Positions 35,831 through 48,305 of a stretch of 64,000 bases of DNA are shown here, in pieces (the stretch's first letter is position 1; each line of letters begins with the position of its first letter). Made by a program: the position numbers and the translations under genes. The stretch comes from Strongyloides papillosus (lineage: Eukaryota > Nematoda > Chromadorea > Rhabditida > Strongyloididae). Location of the stretch: NCBI GenBank assembly GCA_005656395.1, contig SRSI01000052.1, positions 186,001 through 250,000 on the forward strand. Direction: 5' to 3'. Under the pieces are notes generated by a model, which saw only the letters and a list, made by a program, of their open reading frames with translations, was not told where the DNA came from and did no database searches.

Positions 35831-37730
35831 AACCTTAAAAATCTAATTGAATTACAACAATGAAAAGTTTTTAATTGAGTATTACCGCCGGAATAAATAT
35901 AATTAATACAAAAATTAGTTATACGCACATAACCTAATGCACAAAATGTATAACTTCTATAAGAATGAAACTATTCATTCAAATAGGAAGTTTTAAATCT
36001 ATATTTAAAAATTGTAATTAAGTACAAACGATAACACTGTTACAAAGTACCTTACTATCTAGTATACATTCACTTACATAAAATAGATTGTATCAATTTC
36101 ATGAAATGTTGGTAAACACACTTTGGAATTACGTTAAAAGTTACTATGTCTTTAAAAAAATTTAAAAAACCGCCATATTTTAAACTAGAAAATCCATGTT
36201 TCTGAAGTAAGAATTTTGGATTTGATTCATTTGTTTTTAACACTTTTTTTAATGCATCTTTATAAGAGAAAAACACCTCTGTTTAACCAACTTACTTTCA
36301 CCTAATTGTTTTTGGCTTTTTCAAGCAACTTTTTACTCTGATTTACCTAAAGAAATAATATAAAGTAATAAATCAAAAGTTTGTCGAATATACTTTTAAA
36401 AAAATCCTGTATATAAAATTGAAAAAATATCTACGAAGAATATATAAACAAAATGAAACTAGATTACATACAAAAATCTGCACAGGTAAACGCAGAATGA
36501 TATAAAAGTCAAGTTATGTAGTCAAACATGATTTTTGCAAAATTTTTGTACTTATTTTGAATTTAGTTGTCGATACATTCGTATGAATCATAAAACATGC
36601 TAGAGTAAAATAAAATTCCATGACTATTACTATTAAAATATTAAACATTATCACTATAATTTCAAACTTCAATCCACAAAACAGTCAAGAACGACATATA
36701 ATAGTTTTAGTATAATTTATAAATACAAAAATAGCATTGTATACAACAAAATCAAAGAGTTTTATCAAGTTGACATATAAACAAGGATATTTCGTAATTT
36801 CTACACTGAACATTATTATTCTGGCAAATATGAGTATATATAAATTTTCTTATTACAAAATGTCTTGGAAATAACTCATAAAAAATAACAGATTCTAAAA
36901 ACATGGTTATCATATAACAGGAAATTATTTATTGTATAATTTATTGTATTTTAGAACAATGTTTATTAATTCATTACTAAAATAAATTTAAAAATTTCCT
37001 AACAATTGTCACATAAGTGGAAAGATTTATTCAACGGACTTAACGAAATAAATTATTTTATTAAAAATAAAAGATACTAATAATTGTCTACAAATATCTA
37101 TCACTTTGGAAGATAAAATTTTGCTTTGAAAATGTATATGCAACCATTATCTAGTAATCCGGCATATTTCCACTAGCACAGTAATGATAAAAAATTCATA
37201 AAATATTTTTAAGATATCAAGAAATCCTTAGAAAAGTAACATTTTCTAACCTATAAAGAATCCTTCTTTTATTTTTATAAAGATAGACAAAATGCAGCAA
37301 ACAACTCAATTAACTTTTTGTTTTTTAAGATTACCATTCGTGTCAAATTCAAACTTTATAAAGAAAAATTGTTACTAATTTTTTTATTTTCAAGGGTAAA
37401 ATAACTTAATAGAAAGCCTATTGAAAAAAAAAATCAGAAACCCAGCTTCTAACATATCTCAAAGTCGAAGACATCAAAATTAACAAATAAAATCATAATT
37501 TTATGTAATCGCCTTTTCATTTTTAAAGCAACTATGTCAATTATTTATTGAAGAATAAATGATGTAAAAAATAAGCAGGTATAATGAAGTATATATGACT
37601 TAATGAAAATATAAAAATGAATGAAATAAATTACACAATATTTTTATATACAAGTCGCCAATATTTCTATTACACTGTTTAAATGCCATATTTTGTTAAC
37701 GTTTATGTATCTGAGTAGAGAAGAAACATA
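35831..37730. other. Intergenic region with a weak open frame
   Basis: 1.9 kb between the CCDC115-like start and the BPNT2 stop. A 68-codon minus-strand frame at 36070-36276 starts at GTG, has a stop just upstream and matches no family. A short lysine-rich segment reading NQSKKLLEKAKNN then stop lies at about 36310-36350 (minus), after an acceptor-like TTTCTTTAG. These could be remnants or exons of an undetected gene, but I cannot assemble one. Confidence 0.4.
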
Positions 37731-38821
37731 TTATTTAAATATATTTCTGACACTCTTAACAGTAGTATATGGATTTGTGATTGCAGCTACGAGTCCATTT
37801 CTAGAATAAATATCGTCATCACTATTAACTGTATAATCAATAGGCTGACCGTCAAATTTAACCATATCACCGCCTACAGACTTTAACAATGCATGACCAG
37901 CGCACGTATCCCACTTTTTTATGGTAGTTGAATGAATATAATACATAGCTGTTCCATTCAAAAGACGTAAAACTTTATAACCTGCTCCACCAGCTCCTTC
38001 TACCTCAAAATCACTTCCTAAAGCCTTCGCAACCACTTCTTTAACATTTCCTGAATGGCTTCTTGAAACAACAACTTTTTTAGGAGCATTTGACCAATTT
38101 TCCTTGGAAGTAGTACCTTTATAAACTTTAGTTACCCCCCATCTTTTGTTACCAAATCCATAACCAATGATCGTTTCATTGTAAAATGGTCGAAAAATTG
38201 CACCAAAAATCGGCTCTCCTTTGTATGTTATACAACCCATTGTCGTGACATATTGTGTCAGGCCTTCTGTATATTCCTGTGTTGCATCTAATGGGTCAAT
38301 CCAAATATTGAGTTTGGATACTTCGAATGAATCTTCTGGTAATTGAGAAATGACATTTTTCATCTCCTCCCATAATGGTCTTCTAAATTCTTCATATTTA
38401 TCGATATTAAAATTTCTTGCAGCCGGTTCTTTTTCTTCTGAAATAACACGAAGATTTGGAAGGCGACTCAATACCTTCATCATTATAGCATTGGAATTGA
38501 CATCAGCATCTGTAAAAAGATCCTGAATTCCAACGTCTAATTTCCCTTTAGATTTTATGTTCAATTTTGCACTTTTTTCGTTATATAGATCATAGACAAC
38601 TTTACCACCCAATTGAGTAGCCAAAACAACATAACTTTAATAAAAAAAACGTAATTTAAAATACCTTAACGATACACGTACCTTGCTACATCCTTCACGT
38701 AAACTCTATAATCCATAAAGTCTGGTCCTTCTTTGAAGAATACTAGATATCCGAGATATCCAAAGGAAAAAACTACAAATGCGGAAAAAATTCGTTTTAA
38801 ATTAGGACTAAGATTAACCAT
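37731..38821 (-). CDS. BPNT2: Golgi-resident 3'-phosphoadenosine 5'-phosphate phosphatase (gPAPP/IMPAD1)
   Basis: Exons 38821-38682 and 38634-37731, with a 47-nt intron and a phase-2 join, encode 347 residues (human BPNT2 has 359). The enzyme hydrolyses PAP, the by-product of Golgi sulfotransferases, to AMP; it belongs to the lithium-sensitive inositol monophosphatase family. Residues about 11-28 form a type II transmembrane anchor, placing the catalytic domain in the Golgi lumen. Metal-binding motifs are present: ISEE, IDPLDATQEYTEGLTQYVTT (nearly identical to the vertebrate signature), and WDTCAGHALL near the C-terminus. The ATG at 38821 is chosen because the frame upstream has no other ATG in a good position. 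It is divergent from AARS across 592 nt. Confidence 0.9.
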
Positions 38822-39413
38822 CTTAACAATATATGAATGATAATTTCTTTTCAGCGTCAAAAATAAATAGTGTTGATTCAGGACAGTTAATGATTATCAG
38901 AAAGATAATCAAAAGTTTTTAAAAAAGCCTTTTATATGGCACAAATTGAATTGTCAGTTATTTCGTAAGCCCATAAGAAATCGATAAAACATGCATATAC
39001 TGTTTGTTGGCTATATTTTCAGTTAATGATTCTTATTCAAACAATTGACGTATTCAAAAATAATATAGGGTATATCTTTTGAACTTAGTTGTTTAGTAAA
39101 AAACGTAAGATAACGATACCCCAACAGCAAAGTATAATCATGTTAAGAGAAAACTTAATATTTTATGAAATGTAAATTAATAATTATATACATTTTCTTG
39201 TTTTAGAAATCACGACAAAATATACTAATTTGTTGTTTATATTATTTTATTTATTTTTAAAAGTAAAATAACATTTTTTAAATTAATTTATAGAAGAATT
39301 TGTCTTAATTTTTTACTATCGTATTTTAAATATTTAAATCATCATAGTATTTACGGACTTTTGAAAGATTTCAATATATTTATTTTTTTCTTATAGGTTA
39401 AACATTAGCAAAC
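38822..39413. promoter_or_regulatory. Shared upstream region of BPNT2 and AARS
   Basis: A 592-nt divergent intergenic space without a gene. A TTTTTTTCTTATAG tract just upstream of the AARS start could be a trans-splice acceptor for that mRNA. Confidence 0.4.
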
Positions 39414-42323
39414 ATGAAGTTTATGTCTGGAAATGATGTTCGCAGAACCTTTATTGACTTTTTCAAGGAAAAAGAGCATATTTATGTCCATTCATCATCT
39501 GTAATTCCACATGATGATCCAACACTTCTTTTTGCTAATGCTGGTATGAATCAATTTAAGCCAATTTTCCAAGGAGTTGTCGATCCAAATAGTGATATGG
39601 CAAAATGGAAAAGAGCCGTAAATACACAGAAGTGTATAAGAGCTGGTGGAAAGCACAATGATTTAGACGATGTTGGAAAAGATGTTTACCATCATACTTT
39701 CTTTGAAATGTTAGGAAATTGGTCATTTGGTGATTATTTTAAAAAAGAAATTTGTGAATGGGCATGGGAATTGTTGACAAAAGTTTATGAAATTCCTGCA
39801 GATCGTCTTTATGTTAGTTATTTTGGTGGAAATGAAGAATATGGACTAGAACCTGACAATGAATGTAAAAATATTTGGTTAAATATTGGTTTGCCTGAAA
39901 ATAAAATAATTCCTTTTGGAATGAAAGATAATTTTTGGGAAATGGGTGAAGTTGGTCCATGTGGTCCGTGTTCCGAGATTCATTATGATCGTATTGGTGG
40001 AAGAGATGCTTCATCATTAGTCAATGCAGATGATCCAATGGTTGTAGAAATTTGGAATTTAGTATTTATGCAATATAATAGAGAAGAAGGTGGTATTCTT
40101 AAACCTCTTCCTAATAAGCACATTGATTGTGGTTTAGGATTAGAAAGATTAATTGCTGTTATGCAAGATAAAGTTTCTAATTATGATACAGATGTATTTC
40201 AACCAATATTTAAAGCTATTGAAGAAGGAACTGGTGTTCGAAAATACACTGGACTTGTAGGAGATGATGACAAAGATGGTGTTGATATGGCATATCGTGT
40301 TGTTGCAGATCATATTAGAACATTGGTTATTGCTATTGCTGATGGTGGAAGTCCGGACAATGTTGGCCGTGGGTATGTTTTAAGAAGAGTTTTAAGAAGA
40401 GCAATTAGATATGCATCAGAAAAATTATGTGCCAAGCCAGGATTCTTTAGTTCTTTGGTTGATGTTGTTGTTAATTTATTAGGAGAAACTTTCCCAGAAT
40501 TAAAAAAAGACACTGAAACAATAAAAGACATAATAAATGATGAAGAAGCTCAATTTTTAAAAACATTAACTAGAGGTCGTACTCTTTTCCAAAAAGCAGT
40601 AAAAGCTCTTCCTGAAAATGAAAAAAGCTTCCCCGGAGATGTTGCATGGAGACTTTATGATACATATGGTTTTCCAATTGATTTAACACAACTTATGGCT
40701 GAGGAGTATAAACTTACAGTAAATATGGAACAATATGAAATTAGCAAGAAGAAAGCCATTGAAATATCTGCTGGTAGTGTTGGGAAGTTTAGAGATTCAT
40801 TGGACATGAATGTCCATGCAATTGCAGAACTTCAATCAAGAGGTATTCCTCCTACAGACGATTCTCCTAAGTATCATTATAGTGACAATGGATGTTTAGG
40901 ATTAGATGGTAAATACATTTTTGAAAAATGTACAGGAAAAATTGTTGCAATACGTAAAGATGGTGAATTTGTTGGAAGCCTTACTTCTGGTGATGAAGGG
41001 GCTTTGATTCTTGATCGTACATGGTTTTATGCTGAACAAGGTGGTCAAATATATGATACAGGAGTTTTTGTTAAAGTAGGAGATAAAGATACTGAATTCA
41101 ACGTAAAGAATTGTCAAGTTCGTGGAGGGTACATTATATTTGTCGGAGAAACAGAAGGAAATTTAAAGGTTGGTGATGAGGTTGAACAATATGTTGATGA
41201 AGATAGAAGATGTTCCATAATGAAAAATCACACTGGAACACATGTTTTGAATTATGGTATTAATCGCGTTTTACCTGGTATTGATCAAAAAGGTTCTTTA
41301 GTTGCTCCCGATAAATTACGTTTTGATTTCACAGCTAAAGGAGCTTTAACAAAGGAACAAGTTAAAAATATTGAAGAAATTTCACAAGCCCTAATTAATA
41401 CTAACAAACCTGTTTTTGCTAAGCAAGCACCATTGAATGAAGCTAAAAAAATTAATGGATTAAGAGCTGTCTTTGATGAAAACTACCCAGATCCTGTTCG
41501 TGTTGTTTCTGTTGGAACTCCAATTGAAAAGTTACTAGAAAATCCTTCTAGCGATGTAGGACTTAATACAACTGTTGAATTTTGTGGAGGAACACATCTT
41601 AAAAATGTATCTCATATTGGTTCACTTGTCATTACTACAGAAGAAGCTATTGCTAAAGGAATTAGACGTATAGTTGCATTAACTGGGTTAGAAGCTGAAA
41701 AATCTCTTCATCGTGCCGATAGAATTGAGAAAAGAGTAAATGAATTAAAAGAATTAGTTGAGAAGGACGAAAATGTAGTTAATGATAAAATTAAATTTAA
41801 GGAGCTTACAAAAGCTACCAATGAGTTGCTCTTGGAAGTTAATAGTATGGTTTTACCATATTGTAGAAAAGAACTTATTAGAGAGACCACTAAAAATATT
41901 CAAAAAACTCTTGATAAATACAGTAAAAATGCACAAGCTGCTGCAGCACAAAAAATTGTTGATGAGGCTAAGAAACTAGTTGAATCGATCGATGAAAATA
42001 CAAAATTCTTAGTTCACGTTTTTCCGGAAGGTGCTAATGGAAAAGTTTTAGATACTGCTTTGAAACAAATTAAAAAACCATCAGCTGTTATGGTCTTTTC
42101 AATTAATAACGATGTTGGAAAGCTTCAAGTTATTTGTAAAGTTGAGAAAGATCTTGTTAGTAAAGGGTTTAAAGCTCAAGATTGGATAAATAAAGTATGT
42201 GAAGTGATCGATGGTAAAGGTGGTGGTAAAGATACCCAAGCTCAAGCAACTGGAAATCGTTTGGAAAAGTTGGATGAAGCCGTTGATGTTGCAAAAGAAT
42301 TTGCTACTTTATCATTGAACTAG
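39414..42323 (+). CDS. AARS1: Cytosolic alanyl-tRNA synthetase
   Basis: A single intron-less exon of 969 residues, the usual length of the eukaryotic cytosolic enzyme (968 in human). It charges tRNA-Ala. The class II catalytic core is at the N-terminus: FFKEKEHIYVHSSSVIPHDD, the motif FANAGMNQFKPIF, and HHTFFEMLGNWSFGDYFK. The editing domain that clears mischarged serine or glycine carries HTGTH (from about residue 605) and CGGTH (about 723). The C-Ala domain with GKGGGKDTQAQA closes the protein. The start codon follows a pyrimidine-rich TTATAG tract 24 nt upstream. No mitochondrial targeting sequence is seen; nematodes encode a separate mitochondrial enzyme, and in C. elegans I believe the cytosolic gene is called aars-2. 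Confidence 0.96.
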   Translation: MKFMSGNDVRRTFIDFFKEKEHIYVHSSSVIPHDDPTLLFANAGMNQFKPIFQGVVDPNSDMAKWKRAVNTQKCIRAGGKHNDLDDVGKDVYHHTFFEMLGNWSFGDYFKKEICEWAWELLTKVYEIPADRLYVSYFGGNEEYGLEPDNECKNIWLNIGLPENKIIPFGMKDNFWEMGEVGPCGPCSEIHYDRIGGRDASSLVNADDPMVVEIWNLVFMQYNREEGGILKPLPNKHIDCGLGLERLIAVMQDKVSNYDTDVFQPIFKAIEEGTGVRKYTGLVGDDDKDGVDMAYRVVADHIRTLVIAIADGGSPDNVGRGYVLRRVLRRAIRYASEKLCAKPGFFSSLVDVVVNLLGETFPELKKDTETIKDIINDEEAQFLKTLTRGRTLFQKAVKALPENEKSFPGDVAWRLYDTYGFPIDLTQLMAEEYKLTVNMEQYEISKKKAIEISAGSVGKFRDSLDMNVHAIAELQSRGIPPTDDSPKYHYSDNGCLGLDGKYIFEKCTGKIVAIRKDGEFVGSLTSGDEGALILDRTWFYAEQGGQIYDTGVFVKVGDKDTEFNVKNCQVRGGYIIFVGETEGNLKVGDEVEQYVDEDRRCSIMKNHTGTHVLNYGINRVLPGIDQKGSLVAPDKLRFDFTAKGALTKEQVKNIEEISQALINTNKPVFAKQAPLNEAKKINGLRAVFDENYPDPVRVVSVGTPIEKLLENPSSDVGLNTTVEFCGGTHLKNVSHIGSLVITTEEAIAKGIRRIVALTGLEAEKSLHRADRIEKRVNELKELVEKDENVVNDKIKFKELTKATNELLLEVNSMVLPYCRKELIRETTKNIQKTLDKYSKNAQAAAAQKIVDEAKKLVESIDENTKFLVHVFPEGANGKVLDTALKQIKKPSAVMVFSINNDVGKLQVICKVEKDLVSKGFKAQDWINKVCEVIDGKGGGKDTQAQATGNRLEKLDEAVDVAKEFATLSLN

Positions 42324-42498
42324 TTTTTTTCAACATATATGTGACATGAGGAAGTTTTGATATAATTTATAAATATATTATCTATTGTATTTTTTATATG
42401 TTTTTATTATTATAAAATTTAACCATATTAATATAGATACTTTTCTAACACACATGCTATTCTTTTACTATTATTGTTAATTTCCAATTATTAAAAAC

Positions 42499-42504
42499 AA
42501 TAAA
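42499..42504 (+). terminator. Possible polyadenylation signal of AARS
   Basis: AATAAA 176 nt after the AARS stop codon, in the 383-nt convergent gap before the IDH3G-type gene. Chance occurrence is possible. Confidence 0.3.
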
Positions 42505-42706
42505 TTAATAGTAGTAAAGATATTTGAGAATTTCATTTTTAGAATCATCAAAATAAAGTTTTTATTGCCTATATTTTTATATTTAGAAAACATTTTTTTT
42601 TAAAAATTACATAATTTATAAAGAAAAGTATGGTAAATTTTAGAAAATATAATAGATGAATCTCCATTGTATCCATACACCATAATCATATCAAATATCT
42701 AAATTT

Positions 42707-43928
42707 TTAGTTTTTGATAATATGTACTTTTTCGTCTGTATCTTCTTTTTCTTCTCTAATATAATCTAATTTCCTATGAATATTGCCAATAACGGCGTCT
42801 ACAAGATCAGTGGACTTAGCTCTTCCACCAATATCTGATGTATGAATTTGTTGAATGGATAGAGCCCTATATAATGCCTCATTTAACATTTCGGCATGGA
42901 AATCAAGAGATAAGTATCGTAATAAATCAATTCCTGATCTAATAAAAGCTGTTGGATTGGCAATATTTTTTCCAGCTAATGAAGTTCCTGTATTTCTTGT
43001 TCCTGTTTCAAATAAAGCATATTTATCTCCCATATTGACACCAGAAACCAATCCTGGTCCTCCAACTAATCCACATGCTATATTAGATATTATATTACCA
43101 TATAAATTTGGCATAACACATACATCAAATTGTTGTGGTCGAGAAACCATTTGCATACAAGCATTATCAACAATCATAGCTTCGAATTCAATATCTGGAT
43201 AATCTTTTTCTGCCATTTCTTTACATATTTTTAAAAATAAACCATCACCTAATTTTTGGATGTTAGCTTTGTGAATTGCTGTTACTTTTTTTCTTTTATT
43301 TAAAACAGCATATTCAAAAGTATATCTAGCAATTCTTTCAATGTTTTTTTGTGTAACAACTTTAAGTGATTCTACAACTCCATTAACAGTCTCATGTTCC
43401 ATACCAGAATATTCACCTTCTGTATTTTCTCTAATTAATACCACATCAATTCCTTTATGACGAGAAGGAATAGATGGTATTGTTACACAATGAAGTACAT
43501 TGGCATATAAATCCATTCTTCTACGTAATTCTACATTCCTTGACTTGAAAGTTGGATCATCGAATTTTGTTTCAATGTTACCCTATCATAAATAAATATA
43601 ATATTTTTTAATAACTAACCTTTATACAAACACCATTTCTTTTCATGCTTAATATAGCATGTTCTAATGGAACATCAGATGGGTCTTTAGAACTTAAATC
43701 TAAAACTTCAAAATCTACGGGAACTTGAGCGTGTTTAAAAATTTTTCGTATATGGTTAATCATCTCTGGACCTATTCCATCTCCAGGTAAAGCTGTTACA
43801 TTTGCTCTTCCTCCGTACCTTGTTGTAGGGGGTTGAGTAAAAGGAAATACATGAGGCTTGTACTGTGAAACATTTACAGTGCTTGTTATTGTGGGTAATT
43901 TTTTTACTAATTCCTTCAAAATGACCAT
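42707..43928 (-). CDS. idhg-1: NAD-dependent isocitrate dehydrogenase, gamma-type subunit (mitochondrial)
   Basis: Exons 43928-43620 and 43582-42707, with a 37-nt intron and phase 0, encode 394 residues. This is a regulatory-type subunit of the mitochondrial TCA-cycle enzyme converting isocitrate to 2-oxoglutarate. Residues 1-35 look like a mitochondrial targeting peptide. [19 protein letters not shown] starts the mature fold. Then come [52 protein letters not shown] and [11 protein letters not shown]. The Pro-Gln-Gln after Arg and the N-terminal RYGG segment favour gamma over alpha or beta. C. elegans has idhg-1 and idhg-2, and I cannot tell which is orthologous. It is divergent from USO1 and convergent with AARS. 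Confidence 0.88.
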
Positions 43929-45352
43929 TTTTTTCTAAAAATATCATAAAAAATATAGTTAAATCAATTATTAATATCCCAATAAATATGCAATTTAAAA
44001 GAAAAACAATGTTATGAAGATAAGATCAAAGCATATCTTTAATGACTATCTGAAAATCATATGAGGGCTGAAGTAGAGAAAAAATATTTATACGTGTAGT
44101 TCCTTCAAAAACAATACATCTATTGAGGAACACAGGAAAATTATTTTATGACAGAGAAATATATATTGGACAACAAATCACTTATCTTAGTGAATATGTT
44201 TACGCTCAGAAATAAAACTTTTAAGTATGTAATAGTTTTATTATATTATGTGATAACATTTCTTGATTAAAATATCAAAATAATAATTATTTTTGATCTA
44301 TAATTTTTACTAAAATCAAATGATTGTGTTGTAGTTTTATTAAATTTAAAGTATTGGTTAACATTCTTTTAAAATTATAATAAAGGATATTTTATAATAT
44401 CAATGCTGTTTAAATGTTATTTTGCTTATCAAAAAATTATAAATAAGAAAAATCTATACAATGGATTAATAAATAATTTTTAACTTATATAAGCAAAAAA
44501 ATGTTTGTATTACCACGAGAAAAATTCATTATCTAATCAAATAAAACTATAATGTTTCTTCAGTAAATAATTTATTTAGATGAAACGATTTTTAAGTACT
44601 TAAATATCCATTTATCTGATTATATGATATTATAAATAATAATTTGGATTTTTTCAAATGCTCAAAAAAAATTTTATAATATTTTAAAAATCTAAATATA
44701 TTACAAGTAGCGGAACATATATCTGACAAAAATGTTGGTTTATACTGTCAAAATATAGTTAATGCTGTTTTAGATATATTCATACTGGTATGGAGAATCA
44801 AATAAATTATTAAATAATTGATTTTTTTACTTTTTTTAGTAAATATTAAACTCTGTTTTGAATGTATTTTTTATCATAAATGTTTTCCATTTAAAAATTT
44901 TTATTAATCTGATTGTTTGTCCTTATGTTTCGAAGGTTAGCAAAATAATATTTTTAATTTCAGTTGAAAAATACTACTTTAATAAATATTGTAAAATCAA
45001 AGAAAAAATTTTATTGAAACATGATAACTGATAAGAAATATGTGCATATTGTTCTAATATACAAAAATAAATATATTATTTTTTATGTTTAAAGTGATGA
45101 AAGAGTTAATGAATGTTTTCCACATGAAATTTAATTTACTAATTAAAAATTGCAAAAAATACCATTGCAAAAATATTTATTAAATTTTTATTAAAAGTTA
45201 TTTCTATATAATTTTATTATAAATTACTAGCATTTATCTACAAATCACCTATTGTAAATAAACAATAACGAGTTGTATTTGGTGTCGTGTTCACTTTCCC
45301 AAAATTTTGTAAACATTGTGGTGACGTTGTATGAATACACAATTTTTTTAAA
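43929..45352. promoter_or_regulatory. Shared upstream region of idhg-1 and USO1
   Basis: A 1.4-kb divergent intergenic space, mostly A+T-rich with no gene. The last 100 nt before USO1 are less A+T-rich and include TGACGTT at 45322-45328, a CRE/bZIP-like core about 25 nt from the start codon. That would suit a secretory-pathway gene but may be chance. Confidence 0.4.
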
Positions 45353-47909
45353 ATGTCTGATTTGTTGGCTCCCTATAATTATGCTGAAAAATTATCCATT
45401 TCCGAAGATGAAATCATGAAAGTTGAGGATCTTGTAAGTTGTATTGAAAATTCAACAATTTTTGAAGACAGACTTGACGCTATATTGTATTTAAAAGATT
45501 TATGTCCGGTAAGTTATATAAAAAGTGTAATTCAATAAGAAAATAACTTTATATTTAGAAGATGAGATTACATATTGGGACACTAGGACTTCACGCATAT
45601 ATTGATATATTGAAAGTTGATACAGAAAACACTACTTTAGTTCATCATGTCCTAGATCTTTTAAAATTATTACTTCAACCAGATAGTGAAAGTTCTATTG
45701 AAGAAGATTTTCTTGGGGATAGTTTGGCAGAATTATTTGTTAGTAAACCAGATTTAATGGATGCAATTTTTCAAATAATGGATACATTTGATTTTTCAGT
45801 TAGGAAATCTTTAGTTCAATTTCTCATTCCACTATTTCGTTTTCGTTCTCTTGAACTAAGAGATATTATTATTAATCAAGGAAATGGGATATGTAAAATA
45901 GTTGACCTATTACAAGACCAACGTGAAGTTATACGAAACAATGTTGTACTTATGTTGTCTGAGATGTCCCGTGGGAATGGAGTTATACAACAAATGTTAG
46001 TTTATGAAAATGTGTTTCAAATATTATTTTCAATTATACAAGATGAATCACCTCAGAGTATTGTTATTGAAGATTGTTTATTTTTAATGTATAATTTATT
46101 AAAAAGAAATGATGGTAATCAGAAGTATTTTTTCGAAGATATGAATCTTGTTAGACTTCTAACTGAAACATTCGACAAACTTATTTATCCTGGTGGTGAT
46201 AGAAATTTTGATGTTGACTATGAGTATTCGAAACAAACTGTGACAAATATTATATTTGCTCTTGAGTGCGTTAGAGCTTTGGTTTCTACAGATAATATTC
46301 AAGAAAATATTGTTGGAGCACAAAAAGCCTTTTCACAGACAGGACTTTTAAAAACATTGTGTCATGCTATGTTTACAGATGCTAGATTAGGCCTTGATGT
46401 GGTTTATCAAACGATAATTACAACTAGTGAGATTATTAGAGGGAACCCTCAAAATCAGGATTTTTTTATTAATACTATTGTTCATCAAGAAAGGAAACCA
46501 ATTTGTTCTCTTGCTGTATTAATGGAACCTTTAATTGTAGAGAGGCTTCCTTTTAAATTACGATCTGCAGCATTGTATTCATATATGTGTTATGTTCATA
46601 ACAATGAGAATGGAAAGAATTTAATTTCAAAAGCAATTATCGGTAAAAGTGATGGAGTTAATTCTTCCGCTGTAGATAAATTTTCAATTGTTAGTTATAA
46701 AATAATGAGAGCGATAAAAAGTAATAAACCATTTCAAGTGTGGGGTGGTTGTTTATGCCTTTTATACTTATTATTTGAAAATAACCAAAGAAAAGAGGAT
46801 TTTCTAAGCTGCAAAATCGATGACTACTCAAAAACTCTTTCACTTTTTGAATGGATATGTGTTTCATTATTTAGGCAAGATAGATCTAGAAATCAAATAA
46901 AAAGTGCTTATTTAATGTTAATTACTACTTGGATTGACAATTTCCCTCCAGCTGTTAAAATTTTAATGCAACAAAGTGATTTAATGCAGTTCTTTTCTTC
47001 TGAGTTTCGTAAGTAATTTTTTATATTTATAATTTATTTTATATTTTTTTAGAAGAATGTTCTTTTATTGTAAATGAAAATGAACAAAGAACTGTAAAAG
47101 GATTGATTGCGTTTTTACTAATGACAATCTACAATAATACCGAAGAGTCAAAAGAAAAAGATTCCATAATGCAGCTTATTAAATATCGTCTTGGAATTGT
47201 CCAAGTATCTGAAGCTATCGAAAGATTATCACAAACAGAATTCTACCTTGTTGCTGCAAGTAAACCAACTTTCAATCCAAAAACATCTGTAAACGTCTAT
47301 CTTGATTATCAGTTTTGTAAATTGATAAAAGTCTACGAAAAAAAGTATTTAGATATTTTAATGTCCAAAAACAGAGAAAATAACGGAGAATCGATCGATG
47401 TTGAAAATATCATTAGTGAACATAAGAAGGAAATTGCCAGTAAAGATGAGGAAATCAAAAACCTTAAAGATGAATTAGAAAAAGCAAAAGTTGAATTGGA
47501 GAATTTAAAACATCAAAATATTACTCTTCAAACTTCTTCTTTTAAAACCACGCAAGATTTAACAGATACAATTAAAATGTTAAATGAAATTAAACAAAAA
47601 AATCAGAATTTGGAGAGTGAAACAAATTTCTTAAAAGAAAATGTTTGCCTTTGGCAACAAGAAGCTGGAAGATTTAAACAATGGGCAGATGAATGGCAAG
47701 CATATCAAATTAACCAACTGCCAAATCCACAAGATATTGTAGTTTCTCAATTAACAAAACAAGTTGAAGAGTTAAATACTTTACTGGATAGTGGATATAA
47801 GGCTTATGATCAACAAGGAAAAACTTTATTGTATTATATTAATTTATGTGAACAAAAACCAAAAAATGTTAGTGATAATGAATGTAATGAGAACACAACA
47901 AATTGTTAG
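45353..47909 (+). CDS. uso-1: General vesicular transport factor p115/USO1
   Basis: Exons 45353-45508, 45559-47008 and 47053-47909 join in phases 0 and 1 and give 820 residues. p115 is a homodimeric tether for ER-to-Golgi vesicles and Golgi stacking. The first 650 or so residues are an armadillo-like head: EDRLDAILYLKDLCPKKMRL is the conserved start, and RREVIRN-type helices (DQREVIRNNVVLMLSEMSRG) and QVWGGCLCLLYLLFENN follow. A coiled coil runs from about residue 660 to 770 (KDEEIKNLKDELEKAKVELE). The tail ends soon after, in a short Asn/Glu/Cys-rich segment. The human protein has 962 residues, so the coiled-coil tail here is much reduced. Two AATAAA hexamers lie at 48004 and 48011. Confidence 0.88.
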
Positions 47910-48003
47910 TAGTAAAAAATTAAAAATTGAAAGCATTATATCAAGTTATAATTATAGATATCTTTTATATTATACATGTTATACTTTATTCTAAGCCATA
48001 TAT

Positions 48004-48016
48004 AATAAACAATAAA
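48004..48016 (+). terminator. Possible polyadenylation signals of uso-1
   Basis: Two closely spaced AATAAA hexamers (48004-48009 and 48011-48016) about 95-105 nt after the uso-1 stop codon and about 290 nt before the syntaxin start. Confidence 0.4.
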
Positions 48017-48305
48017 TTGTTATGTCTTACTTATATGTTGGATTTTTTTTAAAGATTACAGTATTTTTTATTTGCTCATGATTAGTCACAAAAATTTATT
48101 AAGAATTCTCACAGAATTCTCTTAATAAGTTAGAAAGTAAATATATCTATGACTAAATAATTAATTTTCAAATACAACTAAATGAAATATTATCTCCTTA
48201 AAATGGTCATTTAGAATGATATTAAAATATTAAAACAAAATTACCAATAAATTTTATTTTGTATATCCAAACATTTTTATTTTATTTTATCTTTTAACGG
48301 ATATC

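Noticed and set aside
36070..36350. 68-codon minus-strand frame plus a short KKLLEKAKNN segment upstream, considered as a two-exon gene.
   Set aside because: No in-frame join exists: all three frames close between the segments and the only intron candidate is 17 nt.
39814..41890. Several opposite-strand frames inside AARS, and similar ones inside myosin, WDR47 and RPA1.
   Set aside because: They overlap strongly supported coding exons and lack any domain; they are by-products of codon bias.
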